From: Candidatus Saccharibacteria bacterium UBA3723 | GTDB taxonomy: Bacteria; Patescibacteriota; Saccharimonadia; Saccharimonadales; Saccharimonadaceae | Length of the DNA stretch: 64,000 nucleotides | NCBI GenBank assembly: GCA_002371895.1 | Contig: DFHM01000009.1 | Coordinates: 40,233 to 104,232 of the forward strand | Reading direction: 5' to 3' | In this document: piece after piece, positions 19,280 through 27,745 of the stretch | How the letters are laid out: every line of letters starts with the position of its first letter | How positions within the stretch are numbered: the first letter of the stretch is position 1 | The notes under the pieces: model-generated | What the model was told of the DNA's origin: nothing | The model's input: only the letters and a program-made list of their open reading frames with translations | The model's database searches: none | Made by a program: the position numbers and the translations under genes

Positions 19280-20584
19280 ATGAAATTACCTGTAGTCGCA
19301 ATCATCGGCCAGACTAATGCTGGCAAATCTAGTCTCTTTAATCGCCTTGTTCGCAAGTCGCAGGCTATTGTTGCGCGCGAAGCAGGTACTACCCGCGATA
19401 ACGTCGTCGGCAAGGTAGAGAACCAATATATTCTTATCGACACCGCCGGCCTCAAGGAAGCAGAGGACGAATTCGAGTCTCATATCCAAGACCAAATCGA
19501 CGATGCCGTAAACTCTGCCGATATGATTTTGATCGCCATGGATTCTACAAAATATCCAAATCACGACGACAAGCTCATCGCCAAAAAGGCCCTAAAATCC
19601 GGCAAGCCAACTATGCTTTTGCTCAACAAAGCTGACCTCGGCGACGCTTTGCCAGAAACCGAATTCTATAGCCTCGGCATCAAAGATCCACTCCGCGTTT
19701 CCGCAACCACCGGTGTCAACCTCAACGAGCTCCGCGGCAAAATTCTTTATGAGCTAAAGCAACTTGGTTTCAATACGAACAATAAAGCCGAAAAAGAAGA
19801 CGATGCCCTAAAGATCGCCCTCATCGGCCGCCCGAACGTAGGAAAGAGCTCACTCTTTAACTCGCTCGCAAAGAAGCAGCAAGCTATCGTCGCAAACCTT
19901 AGTGGCACCACCCGCGACATTAACCGCACCGAGCTCAAGTACAAAGGTCAGACTATCGAGTTGCTCGATACGGCAGGCCTCCGCAAGCCGGGCAAGCGCG
20001 AAGTTGGCATCGAAAAATTCTCCGCACTCCGCAGCCTTGCCGCCATCGAAGAAGCCGACGTTTGCTGCCTCCTCATCGATAGCACCGAGCCGCATTCCAA
20101 GCTCGACCAATCTCTCGCTGGCGAAATCGTTAAGGCAGGCAAGGGCATTATTCTCGTCGTCACCAAGACCGATCTAGAGCACAAAGAGACCGACGAAATC
20201 CTCGATAATCTCGAATACGACTTCAATTTCGTGCCATTTGCGCCAGTTGTTATGACTTCCAGCCTTACCGGCAAAAACGTCACCAAGATTTTCGAGCTTG
20301 CACAACAAATCGACAAAGCTCGCCACGCCGAGCTAAAGACTTCCGACCTCAACAAGCTTCTAATGGACGCCGTCGCATCGCATCCACCAGCAGGCCTCAA
20401 GAACACTCATCCAAAGCTCCGCTATATGGTTCAAACCGATTCCTGCCCGCCATGGTTCGTCGTTTATGGTAGCAATCTTAGCCTCCTTCACTGGAGCTAC
20501 AAACGCTATCTCGAACGTCGCCTCCGCGAAGCATACGACTTTACCGGCACTCCAATCTTCTTCTCGTTCCGCAACAGAGATTAA
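19280..20584 (+). CDS. der: GTPase Der (EngA), ribosome assembly
   Basis: A 434-residue tandem GTPase. The first G domain has GQTNAGKSS, AGTTRDN, DTAG and NKAD; the second has GRPNVGKSS, SGTTRDI, DTAG and TKTD. A C-terminal KH-like domain holds HPKLRYMVQTDSCPPWFVVYG. Der acts in 50S subunit maturation. A TAAAAT box (19267-19272) lies 7 nt before the ATG, so the message is probably leaderless. The first loop reads GQTNAGKS instead of the usual GRPNVGKS, a small deviation in the first domain. Confidence 0.97.
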   Translation: MKLPVVAIIGQTNAGKSSLFNRLVRKSQAIVAREAGTTRDNVVGKVENQYILIDTAGLKEAEDEFESHIQDQIDDAVNSADMILIAMDSTKYPNHDDKLIAKKALKSGKPTMLLLNKADLGDALPETEFYSLGIKDPLRVSATTGVNLNELRGKILYELKQLGFNTNNKAEKEDDALKIALIGRPNVGKSSLFNSLAKKQQAIVANLSGTTRDINRTELKYKGQTIELLDTAGLRKPGKREVGIEKFSALRSLAAIEEADVCCLLIDSTEPHSKLDQSLAGEIVKAGKGIILVVTKTDLEHKETDEILDNLEYDFNFVPFAPVVMTSSLTGKNVTKIFELAQQIDKARHAELKTSDLNKLLMDAVASHPPAGLKNTHPKLRYMVQTDSCPPWFVVYGSNLSLLHWSYKRYLERRLREAYDFTGTPIFFSFRNRD

Positions 20585-20589
20585 TATGT

Positions 20590-20631
20590 TATAATACGTG
20601 GCACAAGGTGGGCTTAAGTACAAACTTAAGC
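20590..20631 (+). promoter_or_regulatory. phoH promoter box and attenuator-like leader hairpin
   Basis: A TATAAT box (20590-20595) is followed by the 8-bp hairpin GCTTAAGT-acaa-ACTTAAGC (20612-20631) and a T-rich run, well before the ribosome site at 20674-20680. This repeats the promoter-terminator-leader plan of hppA. Confidence 0.6.
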
Positions 20632-20687
20632 TTATTTTGTTTTGCTCTTTGATAGCATTGCACGCCAAACAAAAAGGAGGGGTTAAT

Positions 20688-22142
20688 ATGGCTAAACGAA
20701 GAGACACTCATAAGGCACTTGTGCCAGCTCTTGATGCACTGATCGGAGACCCCGACATATTAATGCCAGGGCCCGATACTAAGCTGAAGGCGGAGATTCT
20801 CTACATTCCGCTTCAGTACATTGATAGGATTCGCGAATTCCGTCATGAGCAGAGTAGCCGTGGCGAAGCCGCAACCACGCTGCTTGGACATTTCATGCGC
20901 ATTCTGGAATATGTCCACTACGCAGATGGCGACAGCAAGACCTACGTCTGCAAAAACGGCATGAAGATCGAGTTCGTTCCGCCTCAGGATATTAGCGACG
21001 TTTCCACCAATGGACGCACTGGTTCCAACACACATGCGTTGGCAACCGCCAAGTACGCCCAGAAGCAGCTCAACGATGACGGCGCAGTCGCAATCCTTAC
21101 TGGCGACAATTACATGTCCAGTAAGGCGCTCGCGCAAGATATCGACGTAGCCCACATCAATCCAGATGTTTACACTGGGCGCCGCAGACTCAGTCTTCCG
21201 GAAGAACTTTGCGACAGTTGGCTGAGAGATCGTCACATCACCGCAGAGCAGTTCAAGGAGTTCTTCCCGGACGAGAAGCCTCTGCTTCTCAACGAGTTCG
21301 TCGAGTTCGTCATTGATCCTATCGTCATGTCGACCTATGCAATCAACCCGCACGATTTCTACAAGAGAATCGGGCGCTTTGAGCCCGGCAAGGACGGCGA
21401 AGATCCAGTTCTGAGACGCATCCACTATATCGAGGATTTGCCAGGCTGCATCCAGCCGCGTACGGTCGGACAGGCGATGCTGGCAGAAGCTCTGATGGCA
21501 CCCGTCGAGGAAATCCCCATCGTAATTTGTCCTGCTGTTTTCGGTACCGGCAAGACCTACCTTTCCGTAGCTATCGGCTACTTCCTCGTGACAGACAAGG
21601 AAAAGTCCCAATACGACCGCATCTTTGTCGTTCCGCGTGATGCCGAACTCGGTAAGGAAATCGGTTTCCTGCCTGGCGACGAGACACAGAAGACTATCGC
21701 AAAGTCTATGCCCATTCTTGACAGCCTTTACAACTACTTCAAGAACAAGGGAGACAAGAAGAAGGGTAACCGCGATCAGACCGCCGGCGACATCAAGAAG
21801 AAAGTCGAGATTGCCATCCAGGATCATTTCGAGTTTGTATCCATCATCAACATGGGCGGACGTTCGATCTCTGATTGCTGGATTATCTACGACGAATCTC
21901 AGGACATGGAGCGCTTCCAGGTTAACCAGTTGATGAAACGTATCGGCGAAGGTTCCAAGATGGTTATTACCGGCGACCCGCATCAGGTATTCAACAAGCA
22001 CATGAATTACCACAGCAATGGCTTGATGTATGCCGCGACCAAGATGGCTGGCAGCCCGTATGCCGCCGTCATCACGATGCTTGAGGGTGAAATCACAAGA
22101 TCCGAGGCCGCACGCGAAATCGCTCGCCGTCTCGACCACTAA
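20688..22142 (+). CDS. PhoH-family ATPase with an N-terminal PIN-like domain
   Basis: 484 residues starting at ATG 20688, 7 nt after AAGGAGG. The C-terminal half is a PhoH ATPase: Walker A FGTGKTYLSVAIGYF (about residues 288-302), Walker B IIYDESQDM, and TGDPHQV. The N-terminal 150 residues resemble a PIN nuclease domain (DALIGDP, then AILTGDNYMSSKAL), the arrangement of PhoH2 RNA helicase/nucleases, though the usual Glu of the IPxxVLEELD segment is not evident. Codon use includes many CTG, CCC and CCG codons, unlike der or uvrB. The reverse strand is also open for about 500 codons, a side effect of this composition. Confidence 0.83.
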   Translation: MAKRRDTHKALVPALDALIGDPDILMPGPDTKLKAEILYIPLQYIDRIREFRHEQSSRGEAATTLLGHFMRILEYVHYADGDSKTYVCKNGMKIEFVPPQDISDVSTNGRTGSNTHALATAKYAQKQLNDDGAVAILTGDNYMSSKALAQDIDVAHINPDVYTGRRRLSLPEELCDSWLRDRHITAEQFKEFFPDEKPLLLNEFVEFVIDPIVMSTYAINPHDFYKRIGRFEPGKDGEDPVLRRIHYIEDLPGCIQPRTVGQAMLAEALMAPVEEIPIVICPAVFGTGKTYLSVAIGYFLVTDKEKSQYDRIFVVPRDAELGKEIGFLPGDETQKTIAKSMPILDSLYNYFKNKGDKKKGNRDQTAGDIKKKVEIAIQDHFEFVSIINMGGRSISDCWIIYDESQDMERFQVNQLMKRIGEGSKMVITGDPHQVFNKHMNYHSNGLMYAATKMAGSPYAAVITMLEGEITRSEAAREIARRLDH

Positions 22143-22180
22143 GTGTCCGTGCAAGCAAAACAGGGATAATCCCGCAAAGA

Positions 22181-22208
22181 AGGCTGGCCTCATTTGGCCG
22201 GCCTTTTT
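22181..22208 (+). terminator. Terminator after the PhoH gene
   Basis: Nine-pair stem AGGCTGGCC/GGCCGGCCT with one T-G pair and a 6-nt loop, then TTTTT. It excludes the longer in-frame reading of pth from 22194. Confidence 0.9.
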
Positions 22209-22226
22209 CATGGTAAAATAGATGCA

Positions 22227-22742
22227 ATGAAGGTCATTATTGGATTTGGAAATCCTGGAAATCAGTATAATTTTACACGCCACAACTTCGGTTTCTTGGC
22301 CTTAGATTTTTATGCCAAAGTTCATGACCTCACTTTTAAACCAGAGCCAAAATTCAAGGCCGACATCGTCAAAGACGGCGATATTCTTTTCGTAAAACCT
22401 CAGACATTCTATAACGACATCGGCATGTGCGCGCGCTCAATCATGGATTTTTATAAGCTCCAGCCACAAGATTTCTTGACAGTTTGTGATGATTTTAATC
22501 TGCCATTTGGTCAGATTCGTTTCCGCGAGCGGGGGAGCGCGGGTGGCAATAATGGCCTAAAGTCCGTTATTGCGCACTTTGGCACAGACGATTTTCCTCG
22601 TCTTCGCCTAGGTAGTGGCAACGACAACCTCCGCCAACGCATTGGCGATGTAGATTTTGTATTGTCCAAATTTACCGACGCAGAGCGCGGAAAACTGCCA
22701 GAAATCCTTCGCGAAATCGACGATTTTGTGTCAAAATACTAA
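22227..22742 (+). CDS. pth: Peptidyl-tRNA hydrolase
   Basis: A 171-residue Pth, which frees tRNA from peptidyl-tRNA dropped by ribosomes. Family motifs are complete: IGFGNPGNQYNFTRHNFGF at the N-terminus with the catalytic His, FVKPQTFYNDIG, VCDDFNLPFG, and RGSAGGNNGLKS. The start is set at 22227 because TAAAAT (22214-22219) ends 7 nt upstream and the preceding terminator removes the longer reading. Leaderless. A 475-nt gene-free stretch follows. Confidence 0.96.
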   Translation: MKVIIGFGNPGNQYNFTRHNFGFLALDFYAKVHDLTFKPEPKFKADIVKDGDILFVKPQTFYNDIGMCARSIMDFYKLQPQDFLTVCDDFNLPFGQIRFRERGSAGGNNGLKSVIAHFGTDDFPRLRLGSGNDNLRQRIGDVDFVLSKFTDAERGKLPEILREIDDFVSKY

Positions 22743-22873
22743 ATTTTTAGACATTTTATAACACTTTTTTAAGGTAATAACAATAAGCATTTTGACCCCT
22801 GTTAAATCTAGGCAAATCCGGGCAAACAGGGGCGAAAAAATGGTTGAAATATCAAAAAATAGTGAAAAAACTA

Positions 22874-22902
22874 TTGACTTAAAATCAAATATGTGCTATT
22901 AT
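22874..22902 (+). promoter_or_regulatory. Strong promoter of the 22.9-kb RNA
   Basis: TTGACT (22874-22879), exactly 17 nt, TATTAT (22897-22902). No open reading frame follows on this strand. Confidence 0.8.
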
Positions 22903-22907
22903 GAACA

Positions 22908-23207
22908 TAGTTCCGATCCGAAAGGATTGGAAGCCGCACCTAAATAATCTATAACTTTGCTAGTGTTGAACTAGCAATTGTTGCGTGCTTTAGAAACACT
23001 TTCGGCCTTCAAATTTTCTTTCCATAATTTGAAGTGAAAAGTATTACCTCCACTTAGAAAGCTTATTTCTAAAGCTAGCAATCCCTATAACCGGCGGACC
23101 CCAATGTGTGAGGTGGGTCACGCTTCCGGAGTTCTCCGGATGCCTTAGGAGGTGTGTTGTAGGGCCAAATAGCCCCAGGTGATGCCCACCCTTACCTGGG
23201 GCTTTTT
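22908..23207 (+). ncRNA. Structured non-coding RNA of about 300 nt, family unknown
   Basis: From the promoter to the terminator the strand carries no gene but a chain of strong hairpins: TTCCGATCC-gaaa-GGATTGGAA, TTGCTAGT/ACTAGCAA, CTTCAAATT/AATTTGAAG, TTAGAAA/TTTCTAA, TCCGGAG/CTCCGGA. A possible long-range pair joins ACCTCC (about 23055) with GGAGGT (about 23150). I do not see the signature segments of RNase P RNA, tmRNA or SRP RNA. 6S RNA or a lineage-specific RNA remains possible. The downstream gene is on the other strand, so it is not a leader. Confidence 0.7.
23171..23207 (+). terminator. Terminator of the 22.9-kb RNA
   Basis: Perfect 10-bp stem AGCCCCAGGT/ACCTGGGGCT with a 13-nt loop and five T. 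Confidence 0.93.
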
Positions 23208-23218
23208 GGTGGCAAAAA

Positions 23219-23605
23219 TTATGCCGTTTTTACTACATCGCCACGTTCAACTTGATTGCGCTCAATACCTCGCAGTAAAAGACCACAATTATCCCCATCC
23301 ATAGCAAGATCTAGAGTTTTATGAAAAGCCTCAATGCCGGTAATTACACTCTGAAGGGAAGAACCGTCGGTCTTTTCTATTACAACATTCTGATTAAGTC
23401 GAATCTGTCCTTTTACGCGACCAGTCACAACAATACCTCTACCTTTAATAGAAAATACGTCGTCTATCGTCATTTCGCCTGAACCATCAGAAACAGAGCA
23501 CGGCCCCTCTTCGCGTTTAAATATCGGCTGTTCTGCTTTCGGCTCAACCTTTATCGGATCCTTAATGATATCGTCGTCGTTTTTATGAAAAAGCTTAAAT
23601 AACAT
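23219..23605 (-). CDS. Stand-alone EF-Tu domain II-like protein
   Basis: 128 residues from ATG 23605; a longer reading from 23650 would overlap the divergent gene and its promoter. After a short charged linker, residues 45-128 follow domain II of EF-Tu closely: IDDVFSIKGRGIVVTGRVKG, TGIEAFHKTLD, and GDNCGLLLRGIERNQVERGD. In EF-Tu this beta-barrel contacts the aminoacyl end of tRNA and the GTPase domain. No GTPase domain is present or encoded nearby, so it cannot be a translation factor by itself. The divergent gene at 23628 shares the short intergenic promoter zone. It may be a decoy, a regulator or a tRNA-end binder; this is inference. Confidence 0.8.
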   Translation of the reverse strand: MLFKLFHKNDDDIIKDPIKVEPKAEQPIFKREEGPCSVSDGSGEMTIDDVFSIKGRGIVVTGRVKGQIRLNQNVVIEKTDGSSLQSVITGIEAFHKTLDLAMDGDNCGLLLRGIERNQVERGDVVKTA

Positions 23606-23627
23606 ACCTTTAATATATAATATATGT

Positions 23628-24020
23628 ATGGGATTGAAGGATTTTTTCAATAAAATTTCATCAAAAAACTCAATATTCGATTACGTCGTAGACAAAGATA
23701 CATTCAAGACTTTTGTCGAGAAGACCATCGAGTTTGCCAAAGAACATGAGCTCGAAATAATCGATGAATTCTATATCTATATCAATGGCGAGAAACAACT
23801 TGTCCAAATTTGGAACCTTGATGCCGACCAATTTAAGGCCACTAAAGGCATCTCCATTAAATACAACGGCATGGAATATACCAACTTCGAGGGTTTCTAC
23901 GAAAAGGTTATTCAGCCAATCCCAGCAGAATACATTCATATCTATCTCACCTTACGCACCGACGACTTTCTAGACGAGTATAAGAAGAATCATCCAGAGC
24001 TTAAGCCGCAAGATTTTTAG
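23628..24020 (+). CDS. Hypothetical protein
   Basis: A 130-residue soluble protein of unknown family, with no signal peptide or membrane helix. It is a mixed alpha/beta sequence with many aromatic residues (DEFYIYINGEKQLVQIWNLD). TATAAT (23616-23621) lies 6 nt before the ATG, so it is probably leaderless. It diverges from the EF-Tu-domain-II-like gene and ends 45 nt before topA. Both products of the divergent pair begin with a short hydrophobic/basic segment, but they are not otherwise alike. Confidence 0.7.
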   Translation: MGLKDFFNKISSKNSIFDYVVDKDTFKTFVEKTIEFAKEHELEIIDEFYIYINGEKQLVQIWNLDADQFKATKGISIKYNGMEYTNFEGFYEKVIQPIPAEYIHIYLTLRTDDFLDEYKKNHPELKPQDF

Positions 24021-24065
24021 TTGCTTATGCTTTTTTGATTTTTCAGTTATGATATTATATAGCAC

Positions 24066-26342
24066 ATGAGCAAAAATTTAGTTATCGTAGAGTCTCCTGC
24101 CAAGGCGCATACTATCGAAAAATACCTCGGTAGTGATTTTACTGTCCTTGCATCGGTAGGCCACATTCGCAAAGATACGAAGGTCGATAAGAATACTTTT
24201 GACGTCACTTACGAAATTGACCCTGGGCACAAGAGTGTTATTACCGATCTTAAAAAAGCCGCCAAAGCTGCAGACAAAATCTGGCTTGCAACGGATGAAG
24301 ACCGCGAAGGAGAAGCTATTTCTTGGCACCTTTGCGAGGTCCTAAAACTTCCAAAAGATACCGCCCGCATCACTTTTCATGAAATTACCAAAACCGCACT
24401 TGAAGACGCCATCAAGAACCCTCGTACCGTCGATATGAACATGGTCGCTTCACAACAGGCACGCCAGACGCTAGATATGCTCGTAGGCTTCGACCTTTCC
24501 GGTATTGTACGCAAGAAAGTTCCTGGCGCCGTCTCCGCTGGCCGCGTTCAGAGTCCAGCCCTCCGCCTTGTCGTAGAGCGCGAGCAGGCCATCGAAAAAT
24601 TCGCCTCAAAGTTTAGCTACAAAGTGTCCGGCGATTTCGGCTTCGACACTAAGCTCGACCACGAGTTCGAGACCGAAGAAGAGGCTAATAATTTCCTCAA
24701 ACAATTAATTAACGCTACCTACACCGTCGGCGCAATCGAAAACACCCCAGGCGTACGCAAACCAGCTCCGCCTTTTACGACCGCATCTATGCAAATCGAG
24801 GCTAACTCTAAGCTCGGTTTTTCAACTCGTACCACCATGCAGGCTGCACAATCTCTATATCAGTCCGGTATGATTACTTATCATCGTACCGACAGCCTAA
24901 ACCTTAGCAAGCAGGCGATCGCCAGCATGGCCAGCTACGTAGAAGAAAAATACGGCAAAGAATACGTCAAAGTCCGCAACTTCAAGACAAAGTCTGCTAG
25001 TGCGCAGGAAGCACACGAGGCCATTCGTCCAACCGACATCAATCGCGAAGTTGCCGGCAAGAACGATTATGAAAAGCGCCTTTATGCCTTAATTCGCGGC
25101 CGCGCGCTCGCAACCCAAATGGCCGACGCAAAGATCGAGACAACCACGGTTACCATTTCTACGCCAACCGAATACAACTTTATCGGGAAGGGCGAAGTTG
25201 TCACTTTTGACGGCTTCCTAAAAGTTTATGGCCGCATCAAAGAAAACGAACTTCCAAAGATGACTGTTGGCGACAAAGTTTCCGCAAATACCATCATTGC
25301 CCGTCAAACCTTTGCAAAGCCACAACCCCGCTTCACGGAAGGTTCACTCGTCAAGAAACTCGAGGAGCTCGGCATTGGTCGTCCAAGTACATATGCCAGC
25401 ATTATGACCGCTATTCAGGCTCGTGGTTACGTCGTAAAAGGCGAGTCCGAAGGCGAAGAGCGCGAGGTTAATACTCTCAAGCTCGAGAACAACCAAATCA
25501 CTTCCGAAAAAGTCACCGAAAAATACGGCGCCAACAAAGGCAAACTCATACCAACACCAATTGGCGAACTTATTTCCGGCTTCCTTACTGACAACTTCAA
25601 GAATATCGTCGACTACAAATTTACCGCAAACATCGAAAAAGATCTCGACCTTATTGCCGACGCAAAGCTCGACCGCGTCAAAATGCTCCGCGATTTCTAC
25701 GGCCCATTCAACAACGAAGTCCTCGCAAGTGAAGGCATCGAACGCTACAATAACGCCCGCCTACTCGGCCACGACCCAAAGACCGGCGAAGCCATCTATG
25801 CCAAAGTTGGCAAAAATGGCGGCTTCATTCAGCTTGGCGAAAACGAAAAAGAAACCGGCAAGAAACCACGTTTTGCACCATTACCAAAACGCAAGAGCGT
25901 AAAGACCGTTACATTAGAACAGGCCATTAAACAGCTCGAACTGCCACAGCTTCCACGCACACTCGGCAAGGCAAAAGACGGCGCAGAAATAATTGCCGCC
26001 GCTGGGCCATTTGGTCCATATCTCAAAGCCGGCAAATATAATATTCCGCTCAAAGATTTTGATCCATACACCATCACTCTAGAAGACGCCGAACCACTTT
26101 ACGAACAAAAACGCGATTCTTATATTGCTGATTGGGGCGAAATCCAGATTATTAACGGAGCTTACGGCCCATACGTCAAGGGTCCGGGCCGCCGCAATTT
26201 TGTCCGTATTCCAAAAGACGTAGATCCAAAAACTGTCACCAAAGAACAGGCGGAAGAATATCTCGCCAATAAACCAAAGAAGACGCGCCGCCCAGCCAAA
26301 CGCCGCGCCACCACAAAGAAAGCGGCCACAAAGAAGAAGTAG
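24066..26342 (+). CDS. topA: DNA topoisomerase I
   Basis: A 758-residue type IA topoisomerase that relaxes negative supercoils. The N-terminal TOPRIM domain has IVESPAKAHTIEKYL and the acidic triad LATDEDREGEAI. The active-site segment GMITYHRTDS holds the catalytic Tyr near residue 272 (most homologues have Met where His stands). The C-terminus lacks CxxC zinc fingers; instead it has TOPRIM_C-type repeats (GAYGPYVKGPGRRNFVRIP) and ends in a Lys/Arg/Ala/Thr tail resembling bacterial histone-like tails. TATTAT (24053-24058) lies 7 nt before the ATG, so it is leaderless. The CHAP gene follows after 3 nt and should be co-transcribed. Confidence 0.96.
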   Translation: MSKNLVIVESPAKAHTIEKYLGSDFTVLASVGHIRKDTKVDKNTFDVTYEIDPGHKSVITDLKKAAKAADKIWLATDEDREGEAISWHLCEVLKLPKDTARITFHEITKTALEDAIKNPRTVDMNMVASQQARQTLDMLVGFDLSGIVRKKVPGAVSAGRVQSPALRLVVEREQAIEKFASKFSYKVSGDFGFDTKLDHEFETEEEANNFLKQLINATYTVGAIENTPGVRKPAPPFTTASMQIEANSKLGFSTRTTMQAAQSLYQSGMITYHRTDSLNLSKQAIASMASYVEEKYGKEYVKVRNFKTKSASAQEAHEAIRPTDINREVAGKNDYEKRLYALIRGRALATQMADAKIETTTVTISTPTEYNFIGKGEVVTFDGFLKVYGRIKENELPKMTVGDKVSANTIIARQTFAKPQPRFTEGSLVKKLEELGIGRPSTYASIMTAIQARGYVVKGESEGEEREVNTLKLENNQITSEKVTEKYGANKGKLIPTPIGELISGFLTDNFKNIVDYKFTANIEKDLDLIADAKLDRVKMLRDFYGPFNNEVLASEGIERYNNARLLGHDPKTGEAIYAKVGKNGGFIQLGENEKETGKKPRFAPLPKRKSVKTVTLEQAIKQLELPQLPRTLGKAKDGAEIIAAAGPFGPYLKAGKYNIPLKDFDPYTITLEDAEPLYEQKRDSYIADWGEIQIINGAYGPYVKGPGRRNFVRIPKDVDPKTVTKEQAEEYLANKPKKTRRPAKRRATTKKAATKKK

Positions 26343-26345
26343 AAT

Positions 26346-26963
26346 ATGGATGATCGCGAAGCGCATCAAGAAATAAAACAATTAATCGTTGTCACTATTG
26401 GCGCTATTATTGCCATGATTGCGCTCGTTGTTTCTGTTTACGTCTTCTTTAAGTCTAGCTATTCTTTTGATTATCGCGCCGTCAGCACGATTAATATCCC
26501 AGACTATAGCGTCCAAAGCGAAACACGCCAAGACGTGCTAGAAATCGTCGAGCAAGAAATCAAAAATCCTGGTGACATGTATAAATATACCGAGGGCACC
26601 AAGGAGCCTTGGTGTGCAGATTTCGTCTCTTGGGTTTACGCTACAGCAGGACACGAATTCGTAAATCCGACTAGCGGCAGTTGGCGCATCCCTGGCACGC
26701 ATACTTTGCAAGAATATTTCAAAAAAGAAGGGCGCTGGCATGCCTACGACTCAGAATTGCCACAACCAGGCGACGTCGTAATTTATCGTCATGGTATTTT
26801 TGGCGAACACACAAACATCGTCGTCGCTACAGACTATGACGAAATTCTAACCGTCGGCGGCAACGAAAACGGTAAAATCATGATGCATCGCATCACTTAT
26901 TCTGACACGCGCTACGGCATTATCGGCTACGGCACCGCCCCAGAAGACAAAGAAGAAGATTAG
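26346..26963 (+). CDS. Membrane-anchored CHAP-domain peptidoglycan amidase/endopeptidase
   Basis: 205 residues: a short cytoplasmic N-terminus, one membrane helix (about 14-37, VVTIGAIIAMIALVVSVYVFF), a linker, then a CHAP domain (about 85-195). The catalytic Cys lies in PWCADFVSWVY and the His in GEHTNIVV, with PGDVVIY between them. CHAP enzymes cut peptide bonds in peptidoglycan. The gene begins 3 nt after topA, so it is expressed with it. Saccharibacteria live on host bacteria, so a cell-wall hydrolase may act on the own wall or on the host's; the sequence does not decide. Confidence 0.87.
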   Translation: MDDREAHQEIKQLIVVTIGAIIAMIALVVSVYVFFKSSYSFDYRAVSTINIPDYSVQSETRQDVLEIVEQEIKNPGDMYKYTEGTKEPWCADFVSWVYATAGHEFVNPTSGSWRIPGTHTLQEYFKKEGRWHAYDSELPQPGDVVIYRHGIFGEHTNIVVATDYDEILTVGGNENGKIMMHRITYSDTRYGIIGYGTAPEDKEED

Positions 26964-27036
26964 TAAAATATTTCAGACTTTTAAGCTCCATTTAAAGATA
27001 GGCAATTAAGCTATAATTATAAATAAGAGCAGAAGT

Positions 27037-27744
27037 ATGAATATATTCCGTAGAGTAGAACAGAAATATCTCATCACCTCCGAGCAATACAACGCCTTAA
27101 TGGAAGCGCTTGGCGATAAGCTTGTCAAAGACGAATACTTCTATAACGACATCTACAATTTATACTTAGATGCACCGGACCATCGACTTATCATCCAGTC
27201 TATCGAAAAGCCGATGTATAAGGAAAAGTTTCGCGTACGCAGCTACGGTCTTGCCGAAAACGAAGACTCAAAAGTCTATTTGGAAATCAAAAAGAAGTTC
27301 GACGGCACTAGTCACAAGCGCCGCATTTCGATGACACTTGGCGAATTTTATAAATATATGGAAAAGGGCAATCGCCCAAAGAACGCCAATCCAATTACAC
27401 TCGCCGAATTAGATTACGATTTTGAAAAATACAATCTTCAACCAAGCATCCTGATTAATTACGAACGCTATTCTTATTACTTTAGAGGGAATAAAGACTT
27501 GCGCGTCACTTTCGACCACAACGTCAAATATCGCGTCAAAAAGCCAGATCTCACCAACGGCGACGATATGCATCACATTATCGATAAAGATATGTACATT
27601 ATGGAAATAAAATCACTCGATAGTTTACCAATAAAACTGTCGCAGCTACTTGCAAAACTAAAGATATACCCAAGAGGATTCAGCAAACCAAAAAATGCAT
27701 ATTTAAAAAGCCTAGAAAGAGCAAAGCAAAAGGAAAGGAAATAA
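27037..27744 (+). CDS. VTC-domain (polyphosphate polymerase-like) protein
   Basis: 235 residues of the VTC/CYTH-like tunnel fold. The N-terminus RVEQKYLITSEQY, LYLDAPDH, EKFRVRSYG, VYLEIKKKFDG and a final MEIKSLDSLPI strand carry the alternating Glu/Lys/Arg residues expected for a triphosphate tunnel. Yeast VTC4 makes polyphosphate; most bacterial members are untested and often sit beside DUF4956 membrane proteins. That is the case here: the DUF4956 gene follows after 1 nt, then a carbohydrate-binding protein. A TATAAT element lies about 24 nt upstream of the ATG. Confidence 0.87.
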   Translation: MNIFRRVEQKYLITSEQYNALMEALGDKLVKDEYFYNDIYNLYLDAPDHRLIIQSIEKPMYKEKFRVRSYGLAENEDSKVYLEIKKKFDGTSHKRRISMTLGEFYKYMEKGNRPKNANPITLAELDYDFEKYNLQPSILINYERYSYYFRGNKDLRVTFDHNVKYRVKKPDLTNGDDMHHIIDKDMYIMEIKSLDSLPIKLSQLLAKLKIYPRGFSKPKNAYLKSLERAKQKERK

Positions 27745-27745
27745 C

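Noticed and set aside
20760..22283. Open reading frame of about 507 codons on the - strand
   Set aside because: It lies wholly opposite the PhoH-family gene, which has clear domain motifs and a ribosome site. The antisense frame shows no recognisable motif and is a by-product of codon composition.
22908..23207. RNase P RNA, tmRNA, SRP RNA or T-box identity for the 22.9-kb RNA
   Set aside because: The conserved words of RNase P (GAGGAAAGUCC), the tmRNA ends and tag frame, and the SRP GGAAG loop context are not found. GAGGTGGGTCACGC only loosely resembles a T-box sequence, and no gene follows on that strand.
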